64,000 nt of DNA, taken from Litoditis marina (taxonomy: Eukaryota > Nematoda > Chromadorea > Rhabditida > Rhabditidae). Position numbers and translations under genes: made by a program. The stretch lies in the NCBI GenBank assembly GCA_964036275.1, contig OZ038438.1, forward strand, positions 11,045,321 through 11,109,320, read 5' to 3'. Of the stretch, positions 1-13,900 are shown piece after piece (within the stretch, counting starts at the first letter, position 1; each line of letters starts with the position of its first letter). A model generated the notes under the pieces. It saw only the letters and a list, made by a program, of their open reading frames with translations, did not search any database and was not told the origin of the DNA.

Positions 1-98
1 GGTTACCGTACAAACCAACGGTAAAAACGACATGTGTTAGAAAAACAGATAACCGATTTTTCATTTTAAGTTACCAACCGGTACCTAGTGAGGTAACC
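1..98 (-). repeat. GGTTACC-rich dispersed repeat, copy 1
   Basis: The reverse complement of 1-98 aligns by eye with 21508-21604. Shared landmarks are GGTTACCTCA at one end, an AAAAA(T/G)CGG block, ACATGTG or ACATGTC, TTTTTACCGTT and a closing GGTTACC. The left end may run off the window. The two copies lie in opposite orientation, one upstream of rbc-1 and one in its intron 46. Confidence 0.6.
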
Positions 99-839
99 TG
101 AATAATAGGTTACCAAAAACCCAGTTACATATAGCATTCACCCTGTTTTTGTTATGTTTTCTCCTTGTTGTGTCTTCATATTTTGTTGCTTCCACTATTT
201 TTTGTCCACTCACTTCTCCACGGAATAAAGTATAGTTTGTTTCCCACTGAGACTCATTGGCATAGTGACCATTTCTCAAAGCAAACATAAGTGTTCTGAA
301 TACTTTTTCATTTACGTGTTCTTCCAGAACTGAAAAACCGCTAACAGATATTTGAAGTTTTTTTTTTGCAAAGCTTCAAAAGAAAACAGCCTTGAATATT
401 CATTGGCTCGCTGCCAAGTCTGAGTGAGGGATGACCGGAACTATATTTATATAACAGTGATAAAGGGTACAAACAGAGATTAAATTGACAAGTTTTGTGA
501 CAAATTTTTGACAAATTTTCCAGTTTTGGTTGAGAAAATGAGCGAAAACCCTTCGAAAACTTGGTTCAGCAGAGCACTTGCCAATTTTAAAACGTACCGG
601 AGCAACATAAAGGTCCTGCGCAGACCCTGGCAGACTGTATAGTAGCAGTCAATATAATCGGATTTTGCTGTTTTCGGTTTGATTATATGCATTATTTGCG
701 AGAAGGGAATTAGTTTGTTGATGTACATATCTATTTCAGTAGGTTATAATGTTGTTTGATTTACAATATATGCCCTCAGGTCGCTTTTCTGGCAAAGTTC
801 TAAAGCAATTTCTGTACATTGAATAGCAATATTCCCGTC
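99..839. other. Upstream of rbc-1, no gene seen
   Basis: About 740 bases of AT-rich sequence before the first coding exon. Short open frames on the minus strand (85-288, 480-728) resemble no family I recognise. The rbc-1 promoter could be here, but no clear TATA or CCAAT element stands out. Confidence 0.4.
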
Positions 840-846
840 ATTCAGG
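840..846 (+). promoter_or_regulatory. Probable trans-splice acceptor of rbc-1
   Basis: A 3' splice site (CATTCAG, AG at 844-845) lies 16 bases before the rbc-1 start codon at 862. No upstream coding exon fits, so it may receive a spliced leader or join a non-coding 5' exon. This is inferred from position only. Confidence 0.45.
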
Positions 847-861
847 GCGTTGTCCTTCTAT

Positions 862-3800
862 ATGTCTACACATCAAGTGGTAACAGGAGCACTGAACAAA
901 GGAGAAAATGTTTTTGCTATTGGGAGTGTGGAGGGAATTACATTCACGGTGATTCATTGTTTTCATTTCACGTTCTTTGCGAAATAGTATGAAGGAAACT
1001 AATTTTAATTTTTCCGTTAGTGTTGTTCATAGTGGACAGCGAATTTTTTCCGGTTTCTGTATTTTTCCGTTAGCGTTGTTCATAGTGGATAGCGAATGCT
1101 TTCAGGTTTGCGCTGTCGGTTCTGATGTCGTGATCTTGGGAGCGGATTTCCATAGAGTGCAGGTCTGTTTCCATCATACGGTTTTATGGCTACCTCACAG
1201 TGAAGTTTGCTCATCAACACCAATTAGTTGGATAGGTCTGAACTGCCATGTGCGATTCGTATTTTTTCAATCATATATCATCCTGCTTGAATGGTTCAAT
1301 CTTTTCCACACTGTATCAGAAGTAATGGATAAATTCGAAGACAAAATTTTCAGATAATACCGGGAAGCTCATTACAAACGGGCAGGCTGGTTTCGAGCGT
1401 GAGTAGCTGCAGTGATTCTGGAAAGGTAGGTAGTTTACAACATTAGTTACGAGTTCATATGTCAACTCACCTTTCCGGTTTCGATATGTTAGGCCACAAT
1501 CATAGTTTTTACTTCGATGTTTACGCTGGCGATAATAAACGTAACATGTGAGGAAAACATGCGTATTGGTTCACGCCGTCGTTAACGTCCTCTGAGGTGA
1601 TTCTCATCGCGTGTTTCTTTAATATAACCTTTTCACGATAGCGGGACCCGAATATTAGATAATAGCGATTTTGCGAACCCTGGTAGAGTGATGTCCTAAT
1701 TGCAGTTTCTCTCACGAGTTGGTTGCGGTAAGTAATTTTATTCAATCACATATATTCAGTCTATTTTTCAGATAGCTGCGACGTATGGACAATGTATCCG
1801 TATTTTTGAACCTGTTCCTGTGAATGGGTCGAAAGAATCGTCTACTGTGAGTTCGCTATTTGATTTGTTGAAATACTGAAAAGTACTTTGGCCAAAATGT
1901 TAGCATTTGCAAACTCTACCGGAAACTTATGCTCGAGATTTCATGATCAGAGAAATGATAAATGAATGAAATTTTCATGTATTCTTGTTGGTTGCTGTGA
2001 ATTGATTCACAAAATCGTACTATTGTAACAAACAATAGTATTGTTCGAGAATAAGTGAAAAAAAAAACAATGTTCATGCTTTCCGACAAAACGTCAAGGT
2101 AAGGTAGACCTTTATAGAACATTCCCTGCTATTCATATCTTCAGCGAAGGTATCAATTAACTTCACTATAAACTTTCGTGTCTTAGGAATTCCCTTACAA
2201 ATGGATAGAAACTCAATGCTTCTCCGCAAAGGGATTGATCAACACAGTTCTCTGGAATATGGATGGTATGTTGGTAATTGTTACCTATGTATAATTAGCC
2301 AGATTTCATAAAACATGTTATAATCTTTCTTAATCTAGCATTTTCAATGAAAGTTACCCCATTTCCCTTGATTAATAAGTAGTAGTGCGGAGGTATTTGC
2401 AAATACAATGTTTCCTATTTCCTCTTTCTTTTAGGTCTACGCATGTTGATTGTTCTCGGAGATGAGCTACTACTTTATCAGCACAAGAGTCTTTTTCCCT
2501 CTTCAAGGCCGGGATCTTCTCAGCCAGTGATGTTCTGTATTGCGGAAGAAGTATATTTTCCATTGAGATATTCATTCTTCTTAATCGACCGTCTAGAATC
2601 ATTATTTTAATGGACGGTCTCTTAACCACTTCAAAATTTGTAATATATTTTTGTTATGCGCTCGAACATTCGTCCAATTAAATATGGTCTTCCTCATTAG
2701 GCGTAGCCGTGAGACTATACAATCAGCTGGGTTTCTCAACGCAAAATTTCAATTCGTTGGTTCACTAATGTAGACTATATTGTATGTTCTTATAACACAT
2801 GCTGAGAAAGGTTGTTAATATGAGTTTTCAATGTTTATAATCTAAATACAGCGTACACCTCCTCCCAATAACGTACGTTATTTTATTAACTTTAAGGATC
2901 ACGGAGCCAATAGTTCTTCTTGGGATCCTGTTTGGTCTACACATCTATCACATGTGCCCAACTTCATTCGGTATTCACCAGATGGATTATTTTTGGCGGT
3001 TGCCGGGGAAAATGACGCCTCCGTCAAAGTGTTCTACCAAGATACTCCAGGTAATCGTATGTTGCTCAAGGGGCTTGTACCCCTAATGGTAGTTTTCCGT
3101 TTTCGAATGTTAGCAGTCCTAGCAATATAGTTATCGTATCTATTTACTGGGGTTCTGCTTTACCTATAAATGTGTATTCCACATTAAAGACCTATTTAAA
3201 AAAATCTTCAATTATTTTTCGTTCAGATCGCGAGTCAAAGGAACAATTGACGTTCAGTTTTGTCACTCTACACCACCCAGCCCCTGTCAAAGGATTGGAA
3301 TGGCGGAGAACCGGCCGCTACATGCCTAGGTAGGTATTATACTTCAAATTTCATTTGTGCACGTCACTGTATTTGCTTTTTGTTGTTATATTCTAGTTTC
3401 AACTCTTTTTATTATTGTTTGCTGGTTGCACAGAGTTCGTTGTGGGTAGCATCATTTGAGCTACAACAAGCAACAGTTTCACATCTTCACATGCATACAG
3501 TTAGTATGAGTAATGTGTTATGCTTCAGAAAACTGATTGTCCTAGAAGACGTAAGATTTTGAAAAGAAAAAAGGAAATTCACATCAAATTCTCATCTTCT
3601 TATATTCGTGGCTCGAAATTATTGGACACCCAAATTGAAGTTGAATTTGAATATAAACTGATTTCAACAGATATATTTTAAAAGCTTGCTTACGTCTTCT
3701 AGAGCAATCAGTTTTCTGAATCATAACACATTGCTCATACTAACTGTCTATCTTGTTAAAGGAAGTGCGTACTGTCTGTTCTCATGACTTGGTGCACGGA

Positions 3801-6800
3801 CAATACGTCGAGAATTTGGAGAGAGACACCTCCTCCGGTGCTCTCGATAATCGACATATCAGGAGATGGTGGTTAGTTTATCGTTTATTCGGTTGTATTT
3901 GATTATGTATAAAGTGATCAATGTATGTTCTGCTCATTTACCCTCTGCATCTTTGTCAAACAAGAAAACCAGGGCAAGCTATACATATTTTTGGTTGTTG
4001 AAGATGTCTTATTGTTGCAGGAGAGCCGGTTTGGGAGCAATCGAAACCCAAGAAGTTGTTTGGAAAACATATCCATGTGAAGAAGACAAGGAAGAAGATT
4101 GTCAATAGAATACGCGGATTGGTGTGAGTTGCTGTTCTACGCTCAACGCTCTGAACAAAAACTATGTCTTTGTCTTCATTTTCTACCATGATCATGACGC
4201 TGTGGCTGTGCCCTGCAAACAGCTTCCTATAGGAGATAAAATCACAAAAATAGTGCATCGGGAATAAGGGTGCAATGGATATCAACCGCGACAGTCGCGT
4301 AGACCACTGTAATCAGACTGTTTTGAAAATATTGTCGTGTTTGTGTAGTATAGTTTGTTCCACCCACTTATAACCCTCTGCAGTAGTATGCTCAGACTTC
4401 CAGGTCAAACTTGGGTATGTTGGTGTTCTCGGATTTTCTCCAAACTTTTCAAAGTCTTTGGCACTTTTACTACTACAAACTATGGAAGTTTCAAACTAAA
4501 ACGAAGAATTATTCCTTAGAAAAAGCCTACTGAATATTTTACGAGTTACTGTCGAAGGGCGTCGATTGGTGAAACAGAGTAGATCACCTCTGACACGGGG
4601 TAACACGGTATCTTGAATACAAGGACAAACTAGTTGATCAACTGAATCATATTCGTCTCCCTATCTCTAACGTCATATGTATAAGTAGTGTTGTATCGTA
4701 CTTGCAGTCCCGAAAAAAAACGATTATCAGAAGAAAAGGAATCTGGGATAGGACTACGTGCGCAAATAGGGCGAACACCTTCCTTGGGAGAGCTTCACGT
4801 TGCTCATCATTCTCACGCAGATGTGCAGTTTCACCTTGCAGCTACCATCAATGCAGATACAGGTATGGACTGACCATACGTAAAAATGGTTCACATCATG
4901 TCGAAAAAGGTGAGCCAAAAAAGCATATGTCATTGAAAAACACGCTGTTTTTTTTTAATTTTACCGAGAATCAAAAAGTGAGCATGCTCCGATCAAAATC
5001 GGGTAAAAGTGAGGATCAACATCAAAATAAAGGGGTGTTTTACGTATGGAACTGATCTATTCTTCTAATTCTCATTATAATTAATCGTCGCTCAAACTGT
5101 CACCCACAAATTTCTAGCATAAAGGAGTATCTGGGTGGCGGGAGGGTCCTTCAGCGCCAATAACGATTAAACTGCTTTTCATTTTTCATATCAATCTATG
5201 TGTGTTTCTTTCATGAAATCCACTTCTATGATATCGCAGTTGTTTTTAGAGTGCATTCTGCATTACTCGGTTCCCTACTTTTCAAAAATAATGTTGATCT
5301 TGGTTGGTTGGTTCCCACTTAGGTCAAGCTTTGTTTCAGATTGTTTACTAGTGCCAGTAATGGGAAATGGAGATGAACTACAGAAACCTTTTTGTGTGCA
5401 TTGGTTAAACAACAAGGAATTGGTGTTCAGTATCGGAGCTGAGCGGCTGTTAACAGAAGCACTCATTTCCGATGGAGAACAGAATAGAGCTTCGCTTACC
5501 GGTTCGTAGTTTCATTTTATCAATCGCGGTTACAATTTTCGATTAGCTCCTCCGATTGATTCTATCTAGCACCGTACCCATCGACAAATTACAAGTTTCC
5601 AATGTTTGCAAGTTTGATGTATGACCGTATTTGATCAGTTACCAGCACGGTAATGATTGGGTGAGTTTGACAAACAGTGGTTTACGCAATATTGTGAGAC
5701 GCCGAGGAGATACCACTAGAAAGAAGAGGAAAATGCTTTAGCTTTCAACCCTAATGATTTACTTACTATTGCGTTCTTGAAGCCTCTTTCATTTCCATCC
5801 GAAATTTAGAGTTATCTCCTGCCAGCGCCCCTGAGAGTCCAGATCAAGATTTTAGCAACCATCATCCCAATGGTGTTGAACATCAAGACAAGCCAACAAG
5901 TGTGTATGGAAGCGTGTGTTCGGTGAGTTTTTATGAAATCCACAACTACTGCTTTTCGCTTTCATAAACGTCCACCAATAATAACCGGGAAAGTATCAAT
6001 GCTAGTTGGTAATGATGAATAATAATCAATGAGGAGTATAGTTGCTAATAGCTTGGCTGATCAAATTGGCTGAATTCACAGTTCACATGCACGACCTAAC
6101 ATTCCACTATGTAATATTTATTATTATTTTAGGAGACAGCCTCTTCCAAGGACATTCTTGATGTAAAGTTGGAAATACTTCTCCGACAGTGGGGCAAATC
6201 AAGCGACGTTCTATTCACAATCCATCCAGTAGACGGCAGCCTTCTGGTTTGGTATGTCGTTGCAATCCCTTTCATCTAAATTATGTTTAGTTCGAAAATT
6301 GGTCTAGTTTTACATGTCTTGGAGCACTGGCATCCGCACAATATTATAATCTGGTTCTCTTACAGCTTTAAAGGATGTACAGGTTTGAGCTCAACTTATA
6401 TTCAAATATGAAACTACACTGTGCTGAATTTGCTGAAGTTCTCTGATTTTTGATTTGACACACAGAATGAATGATTGGGTTTTTTTATCTTGCAAGTGTT
6501 ATAATCTTTCAGGACTGTTGAGTGGCTGGATGATCTTCATCGACAGCCTGTTATTTCTTTTACCTCCCGCTTTCCTGGTCAGTGAGAACAAGATTTCACA
6601 TATTTTTTGTAATTGTAGATATTGTTCTTGACTTGACAACTTTTTTTTATCAAGATGTACCATGTACTTCTTTCTTTCCCTTAATTATAAAAACTTATTG
6701 TAAACAGTAGCGTTTTTCATTCTGTTTTATTTTCAACAAACTCACCCACCCCACCAGGTGCCTTCCCAATTACTGATGCATCGTCACTACTCCCTACCCT

Positions 6801-9800
6801 CAACACCTTCAATCCGAATGAGCCATTGTATGTGGACATGTTGCGTACGGAAAACGACTCAAAGGAGATAGGTTAGTTTTTGTCGCTTAAAGAAGGACGA
6901 TTATGTGGTCCAATCGCAACGCTTCAGTCCTTTAAACTGCAATACATTTTCCAATTGCAGTTTAAAGGACCGTTGACACAAGATTAGTCCACATAATCGT
7001 CCTATTTTAATATCAGAAAAATGGTTGTATCCTGTATATAGTAGAGTCTTATGTAAATTAGCCTTTATTTTTATTAATTAGCCAACGCATGGTCACAATT
7101 ATGGTCCACTTACTTTTAGTAAACAATGGTTTTAAGTGCCGTATTGTTTGTTTCGTTTCAGTCTCCGATCATTTATTGGAAAGAGTATCGAAAACTGTCC
7201 ACGTACTCACAAATCACGAAAACGGATCTCTCAATCTCTGGCACATGGCAATGGATGACAACAGCGATTACTCAACTATTATCAACATTACTCATATCTC
7301 ACGAATGTGTGGGCATCGATTTCAAATCAACGAGGTTTGTGGTCTTACGTTTTTAACTGTACTTTGACTTGATAAACTGTGAAGATAATTCAAGCAAGTG
7401 TTTTCATTCGGGTTCAGTACACAGCACACAGCTACAATATTGGTTACAAACGCCTTCATACGTTATTTTCATGAAGTTCAGGTTGTGGCGCACCCGGTGC
7501 TTCCTCTTTTGCTGACATCGTCCCAGTTTCGTGCCGGAGATGCAGACGAATTGACAGTAAGTGAACTCCTGGGTATATTGTACAATTGCCCTCCCCCCAA
7601 GCCAAAATAGGTTGGAGTCCCACCCGGGTTTGCAATTGTATAATTTTCCCGAACTTCTTTCTTCGTGCTATTCTCTATAGTAGTTATTGATTGCAATAGT
7701 TAAGCTTTTGTTTGGCATTTGATGCATTTGATCCTTCGTTTTTGACCATTTTCACACCAGTACAAATGCAGCTGTATAATATAAATGTGAACGAAGTGTT
7801 GTATTATGGATTTTTTGCAGTTGGATGCTCTTTCGGAAGTAATTCTGTGGAAAATTGCCCCCGTCGGCCCGCTTTGTAAAAGTGGTGGTGTCAGAGAGTT
7901 AGCCCGGGTCGCAAGTCCATCGCGAGCAGCATTCAGTTCTCTTAGTTGGATCCCTGTCATACTTCCCAGGTCTGTTTTCATTCACATTTCTTGGTTCATG
8001 AAAAACACGATGAACATACAAAAAATGAAAGGCTCGAGGCATACTTTTTACGCGGGCGATTCACGTCGGCGTGAAACAAAGCTTGTCATGCGTATTGATT
8101 TAGTTGGCGTATTACGCCGACGTAATTCTATAATCTATTCATTCTCCATAAAATTGTGGTTGTGATACGCCGATGTAAACCATGAATTCTGTCTAAACAC
8201 AGTTTCTGCCATATGTGCGATGTCGCTTACAGGGGTTCTCAAATTATCAGGTCCTTGGTAACTCGCAACTGTTGTATTACTATCATTCATTCCACTCGGA
8301 TACCGTTATTGTTCAACATAATTTTATTGTTAATTGCATATCATTCAGTGGGTATGAGATATTGCTTTCTTCATACATATAGGTTATTTTCAGTTGCACA
8401 TTGGGGACGGTTTGTAACTCGCCTTCGTCATGTTTTGTGGCAAGTGATGGCTGTAATCTGGTTATTTATCAGGTATCCCATTAGTTACTCACATATTGGT
8501 TTCCCAGGCTTTGTCTTTCGAAACGTTTCCATTCACTGCGGTGGTATTCGTCAACTATCTGTCTTGAGTCCAACAGGAAACAGGGTGTTTCCTTTAGTAT
8601 TTGTTTCACTTCTAGGAATGGTTGTGAAGTTATAGTTGCGCTAGGTTGCCAGTGTGAAGTTTATCGAACAATATGAACATTAAGGCTGTTGTTGATGCAC
8701 GAGGACTGCTCTCTGAACTATATGACTATACGCACAATCAAACATGTGCAATGGAGGATGACAGGTGAGTGAAGTATAGCACGGCATCCTTTCGTGAGAA
8801 ATGGAAAAGTCATTATGCTATAATGTACTTTGGTTGGAGTACCCCAAATGGCATGTTTCGGACTACATATTCAAAACAAGTATAATACTGAGGCAACTGG
8901 ACTTTGTTGGCCAACATTGACATGTGAGATTTGTTTAAGATATATTGAACATTTAGATTTTGAAGGGAAATGATGTGATTAGTATACGTAGAGTGTCTTC
9001 AAGTTTCGTCAAATGATTTTCAAACGATCACGCGTTATTCAAATGCATTTTTAGGGGATCTTTATTGCCGTCACCGCGTAAAGCCCAACCTACTTTACTG
9101 CAACAGTTTGACGTGGTTTCTAAGCAGTCGACAGCTAAACCCGGCTGTGTTCTTCAAGTGGGCAGAATCGATGATGTTGTTTTGGTTAGTTTTTCAAAAA
9201 AATATTAAATGTGAATGAGTTCCTCCTTCTTCGCGAATTATAATTTTATGTTTGTCTACGGAAAGGAACTGTACCGTATACAAGCTTTCTTATTGCTTTA
9301 TGCAGTTTGCCATAGTGTATATATGGTTTAGGAAAACTCTCCTCTTCATTTGCTGCATGTTTTCAACGAAAGTTTGGTAATTGATGGTTATCAAACCACC
9401 CACGATGATAATCCTTCGCGAATGGGAGCAGTTGTGGACAGAAGTCATTCCAATACATTCACTGATCGTTTCTCCGTGGTGATTGTGGAGAAGGGTACTG
9501 AATATGACAGGTTGGTCGTTCTAAAAATTCTCAGGAATCAGGGTTGCATTTTCTTTATTCATTGTTCATTCGAAAGCTTATTCCTTTCAGCTTTGTGATG
9601 TATTCATTGGAGATCTCCTCTCAGCAGCCCCAACCAATTCCGCAGTATGGTCAGTTATCTAAATGAAATAAGGGAAAACTATACTACATTTATTAACTTG
9701 GTGGCCGCAGAATTCCAAAAGCGTTCATGAGAGATTAGAACAGAAATAGTACGTACGTTTTGAACGACTCTTAAAATACTGATCGTTCACAAAGAACTGA

Positions 9801-10929
9801 AGAATCAGTTAACGCCGCATAAATGTTCAAGAAGACATGAGTTCTTAAAAAACGAACTGTGCAAATGTCGAACTGTTCGGGTTCAAAATATCCCGTTTAT
9901 TTACAGACATTGAGAATCTGCCGGATGAAAAGGGTTTCGTGAGACCTGCAAGTCCGTTGGCTCATTCTGTTGGGCGTCTGCATTTTGAGTCGAAGCTAGT
10001 GTGTAGACAGGAAGTTCCATTGCCATCAGGTGTAAGGGTAAGTGGCTTTACGTTGTCTCTTTCCTTATCGTCATTCTTATTCGGTTTTTCAACGCAATTT
10101 CAATTGGTCTAAAACATGAAGATATACATTCCATACAAGTATGTATGTGTTTTTATTGCAAATGTAGCCAACAATGAGAGTGGTAGATAAGACAAGCTCT
10201 ACGAGTTAATCGGTTCAGATCGTGTCAGCTGCCCCAGCCGCCGGTCATTTGCCGTCTTCTACAATATATCCCGCCTGCCAGACTCCGTATGTTCTGATGA
10301 CCAGTGGAAATGGTTGGTGTTCCATTCATGGGATGAAAACTAGACTCGGATTCGCCAGATTTTTTTCTCGTCTCGCCAACTGTTGTCTCAATACATTATA
10401 TTCTGAAGTTGTGGTATGTTGTGCTCAGTGCAGACATTTGCAGATGATGTTGTTCGTTTCTGGAAATGTGAGCCAACTTCAATGGGAGAGGTAGACAGCT
10501 ACAAATGGAGCGAGTGGAATATGATCAGCAATAGTCGTCCAAGCGAACTCGAAGTTGAAGGTGATCTATCATTTGTTTCTGTACGGGTTCGAAAACGTTT
10601 TTTCCTTTCATACGTATACACTTGTTATTACATATATAGTCTTAAACGAGACGAAATTTGTTGCGCTCAGCTGAGATGTTTCGACCACTTTTATAGAGCA
10701 ACTTTTTTTGGATTAGAAAGATGTCGTGATTGATTCGTCTCAGCTCCCGTTTGCCATGCTTTCACACCGTCAGAAAAATTCATACTTATATCTTACGTGT
10801 AGTATTACTTGGTGAGAGCAATTGAAGTAATTTACAGGATCTGTTTTATCCATATCGGCTGCACATAGTGGCCGAATAGCTTGTGCCTATGATCCGCGGT
10901 GTGGGGGTTCAGTCGCCAGTTCCTCACAG
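862..10929 (+). CDS. rbc-1: rbc-1 exons 1-28: N-terminal WD40 region
   Basis: Exons: 862-948, 1106-1162, 1354-1425, 1772-1846, 2187-2265, 2435-2526, 2852-3050, 3227-3329, 3762-3871, 4021-4123, 4708-4862, 5340-5501, 5810-5922, 6133-6251, 6513-6577, 6758-6871, 7162-7334, 7482-7556, 7821-7969, 8394-8472, 8685-8764, 9055-9184, 9332-9510, 9591-9649, 9907-10037, 10219-10312, 10429-10560, 10838-10929. They encode residues 1-1026. Propeller-like strings seen include FIRYSPDGLFLAVAGENDAS (exon 7), CVLSVLMTWCTDNTSRIW (exon 9), SSDVLFTIHPVDGSLLVW (exon 14) and PAAGHLPSSTIYPACQTPYV (exon 26). The weakest boundaries are the exon 6 donor at 2527 and exon 20, which was found only by its string CNSPSSCFVASDG. 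Phase is continuous throughout. Confidence 0.93.
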
Positions 10930-13900
10930 GTTAGTATATCAACTGGAACGGTGATAAAAAAGGCATTTTGCCTGTGACTGGACTGTTTGGTCGAAAATCT
11001 GTTTATGAGACCCAATATCATTTGTAACTGACATCAAATGGTGTGACCGGCAGTCAAATAAAACTAATATGAAACCACGGGTCAAATGTTCAAGTGCAAA
11101 TGGGAGATAAAGAGACAACATCTTATCAAATCCACCTTCATTACTTTGATTCCGGTTGCATCATGCTCACATTTTACGCGCGTTACAAATAACGTAGTTC
11201 CTTGTTGAACGAATATTTATTGAAGGGACCGTTTCACGACTGCAACCCTTGTGAACAAAATCATGTAGAATTACCGGAAAGATTTATCGGAACCTCAATC
11301 CTGCTCTTGGTCTGGGCAAGAGGCAGTAATAATAATAATAGGTTTATTCCACAAAAATCACACATGTTATCTCATAAGTATCCACGGGAATAACCTTAGA
11401 ACCCCAAAGGGACGGGGTTATAACCCTCCCGTCTTCTGATATGGGGAGCGGGTGCGGAGTTCAGGTGATTCTCGCGTACTTTACTGTAACGAAAAAGATA
11501 TATTAGGATATAAAACCGAAACATCAATACAATCTAAATACGCCCTAAATTGATCTACATTTTGAAAAGCAGCAATGTCTTTACTTATGCTGTTCCATTT
11601 ACGTATTTACGAACTACTCTAGAAAAATATCCATTAGTATCACTGAGAATTTTCCTATCCCGGATGATCAATCGGAGTCTATCCCTTGGTAAACTACTGA
11701 AAGAGAGTGGATTCTCTGATAAATGGGATAGACCCGATTGAAGCTTAAACGTCTGCAATAAATCATATTTTAATCTCCGGTAAAAAAAAGGCTTTTGTTC
11801 AACTTGTAGCAATCGATCGCTGTAGCTGGTATAGGAAATACCACATTTTTGAAATGCTCTAGCTGTGAAACGTTTGAATGGTGACTCTAACACAACTGAC
11901 AGATGACTATTGATAGGTGGGTTAAAAATCTCAGAACAATATAGGAGAATTGGTGCAACATATATATTGAACAATGATATATACTGCTCTGGCGTCTTGA
12001 ATGAGAAATTTCTGAGAATCTTATTAGAGATGGCTGATGCTTTGCTAACTTGACCGTTCACGTGGGATTCAAATGTTAGTTTATCGTCTACCATGACTCC
12101 TAGATCACGAATGACTGGTTTTCCAGCAATTGCAACACCACCAATGGTATAATGTGCCTTGAGGTTGTTATTTCCGAGATATAAAACGTTTATCTTATTA
12201 GGTGCAAGTGGTAGTCGCCATTTTTCTGACCATGCTTCAACAATATCTACCGCATTTTGCAAAGAGCTGATGCAGGAGCTGTAGATTTTTAGATCATCGG
12301 CAAAACATGAGCAGTGAACATCTTGGGGCATTGAATATAGTAAATCGTTTATGTATATCAAAAATAGGAGAGGTCCAGTTAGAGTGCCTTGTAGTACGCC
12401 AGAAGAGACTTTGAACTGATTTTGTGAAAAGCATTCTGTGAAAAGCAGTCAAAAATTTTCTGAACCAGTTGACCAAATTGGTATCGAAACCGAAGTTTTG
12501 CAGTTTGAATACAAGTTTCTCATGAGATACTTTATCAAAAGCCTTTTGGAAATCAAAATATATAACGTCAACTGACTTTTTATCCTTTGTGCTACGTTTC
12601 CAATTGGTGAGAGAGGATAGTAAAGATAGGCTGCAAGATCGATTCTCTAAAAAGCCGTATTGGTTTTTCGAGAATCTATTTTTGAAACATTTTCGAACTT
12701 TAAATGCAATCATTTTTTCCATAACTCTACATACTGCCGAAGTTATTGAGATAGGTCTATAGTTGTTAGGATCAGTTCTGGAGCCCTTTTTGTACACTGG
12801 AACTACATATGCTAATTTCCACTGTGTTGGCAATATGGAAGAACTATATGATTCAGTAAAAATGAGTGAAAGAGGAAGAGCCAGTGATACCGCACACTTT
12901 TTCAAAATCAATATATAAAACGTTGTTATTCATTTCAGTATTCTCTTTTCAAACTTTTTCCGATTTCAAAAGAAGTTGTTTATTTTAGAAAAAGAACTCT
13001 TACTAGGTGGAAAATGGATTCAATTGTTTTTATTCCATGTTTGTTCTATTATTACTTCTCCATATGCCGCTATAAATTTCAGTTGGAGATTGCTGTATTC
13101 GAATGTGAATCTTCTGGAGGTGTTGAATGGATGCGTGAGGACACCCTCTCGATAAAGGAAATATCATTGTCGCATATCATGTTAGTTCGCTTCATTCTTT
13201 TCACAACTTAAGAAGCTGTTCCAATTCACTTTTTCACATCCTTCTCAGGAGTTTGACCATATTCTGAACACTTAGCTGGCACTTAGATACCGAATGCCAA
13301 ATCCCACATTGAATAGTTTCAGGGAACATCGCATCGTTGGGAAACCTCTGAGAAGTTCAATCACGGATATATCTACTGCATCTCGTATGGATATGATTAT
13401 CTCTCGATTCCGAAAAGTTTTCCGTGGTGTGATGTAGTCGTGCAACTGGCATGGATTAGTTACTGCGCTCAAAACATTATTTTCATTGGGCTATGAATTA
13501 TTTCCCAGACAGTCGATCTCATGCTTTCTTTAATTTTATTTTAGCTTACTGTGCAGATGCTCGCTTCCCTATGTTATGTTTGAGGCTTTATACACAACAA
13601 TTGGTTTTCGAATCACGTAGTATGTTTGCAGGAATATTGAATGGTCCATCCGACGATGCTCTTCAAGCTGTACATGACAGGGATGGACAAACGGCTGTCG
13701 CACAGATTATGCGTATGTCTTTTACTTCGTTCTAATTTTGTTCATCCTCATTCATCGTGAGAGGGCAATTGCAGGTTGATTTCACATTCAAAACAGCGTT
13801 TTTCAGCTTCTCTCCGCGACATGATTAGGCTGGATTGGGTGTCCACAGAGGATGGAGGTCATATACTGACAGTTGGAGTTGCATCAAATGTTTATCTATA

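Noticed and set aside
3956..4285. 109-codon minus-strand frame overlapping rbc-1 exon 10
   Set aside because: Shadow of a real exon on the other strand and surrounding intron; no family resemblance.
8213..8635. 140-codon frame starting MCDVAYRGSQ
   Set aside because: Runs across rbc-1 exon 20 in another frame. The family string CNSPSSCFVASDG is in the frame used for the exon at 8394-8472.
10429..10610. Longer form of rbc-1 exon 27 continuing to a GTACGG donor near 10581
   Set aside because: It ends in a phase that does not fit exon 28; the donor at 10561 does and gives the expected EVEG-SVLSISAAHSGRIA junction.
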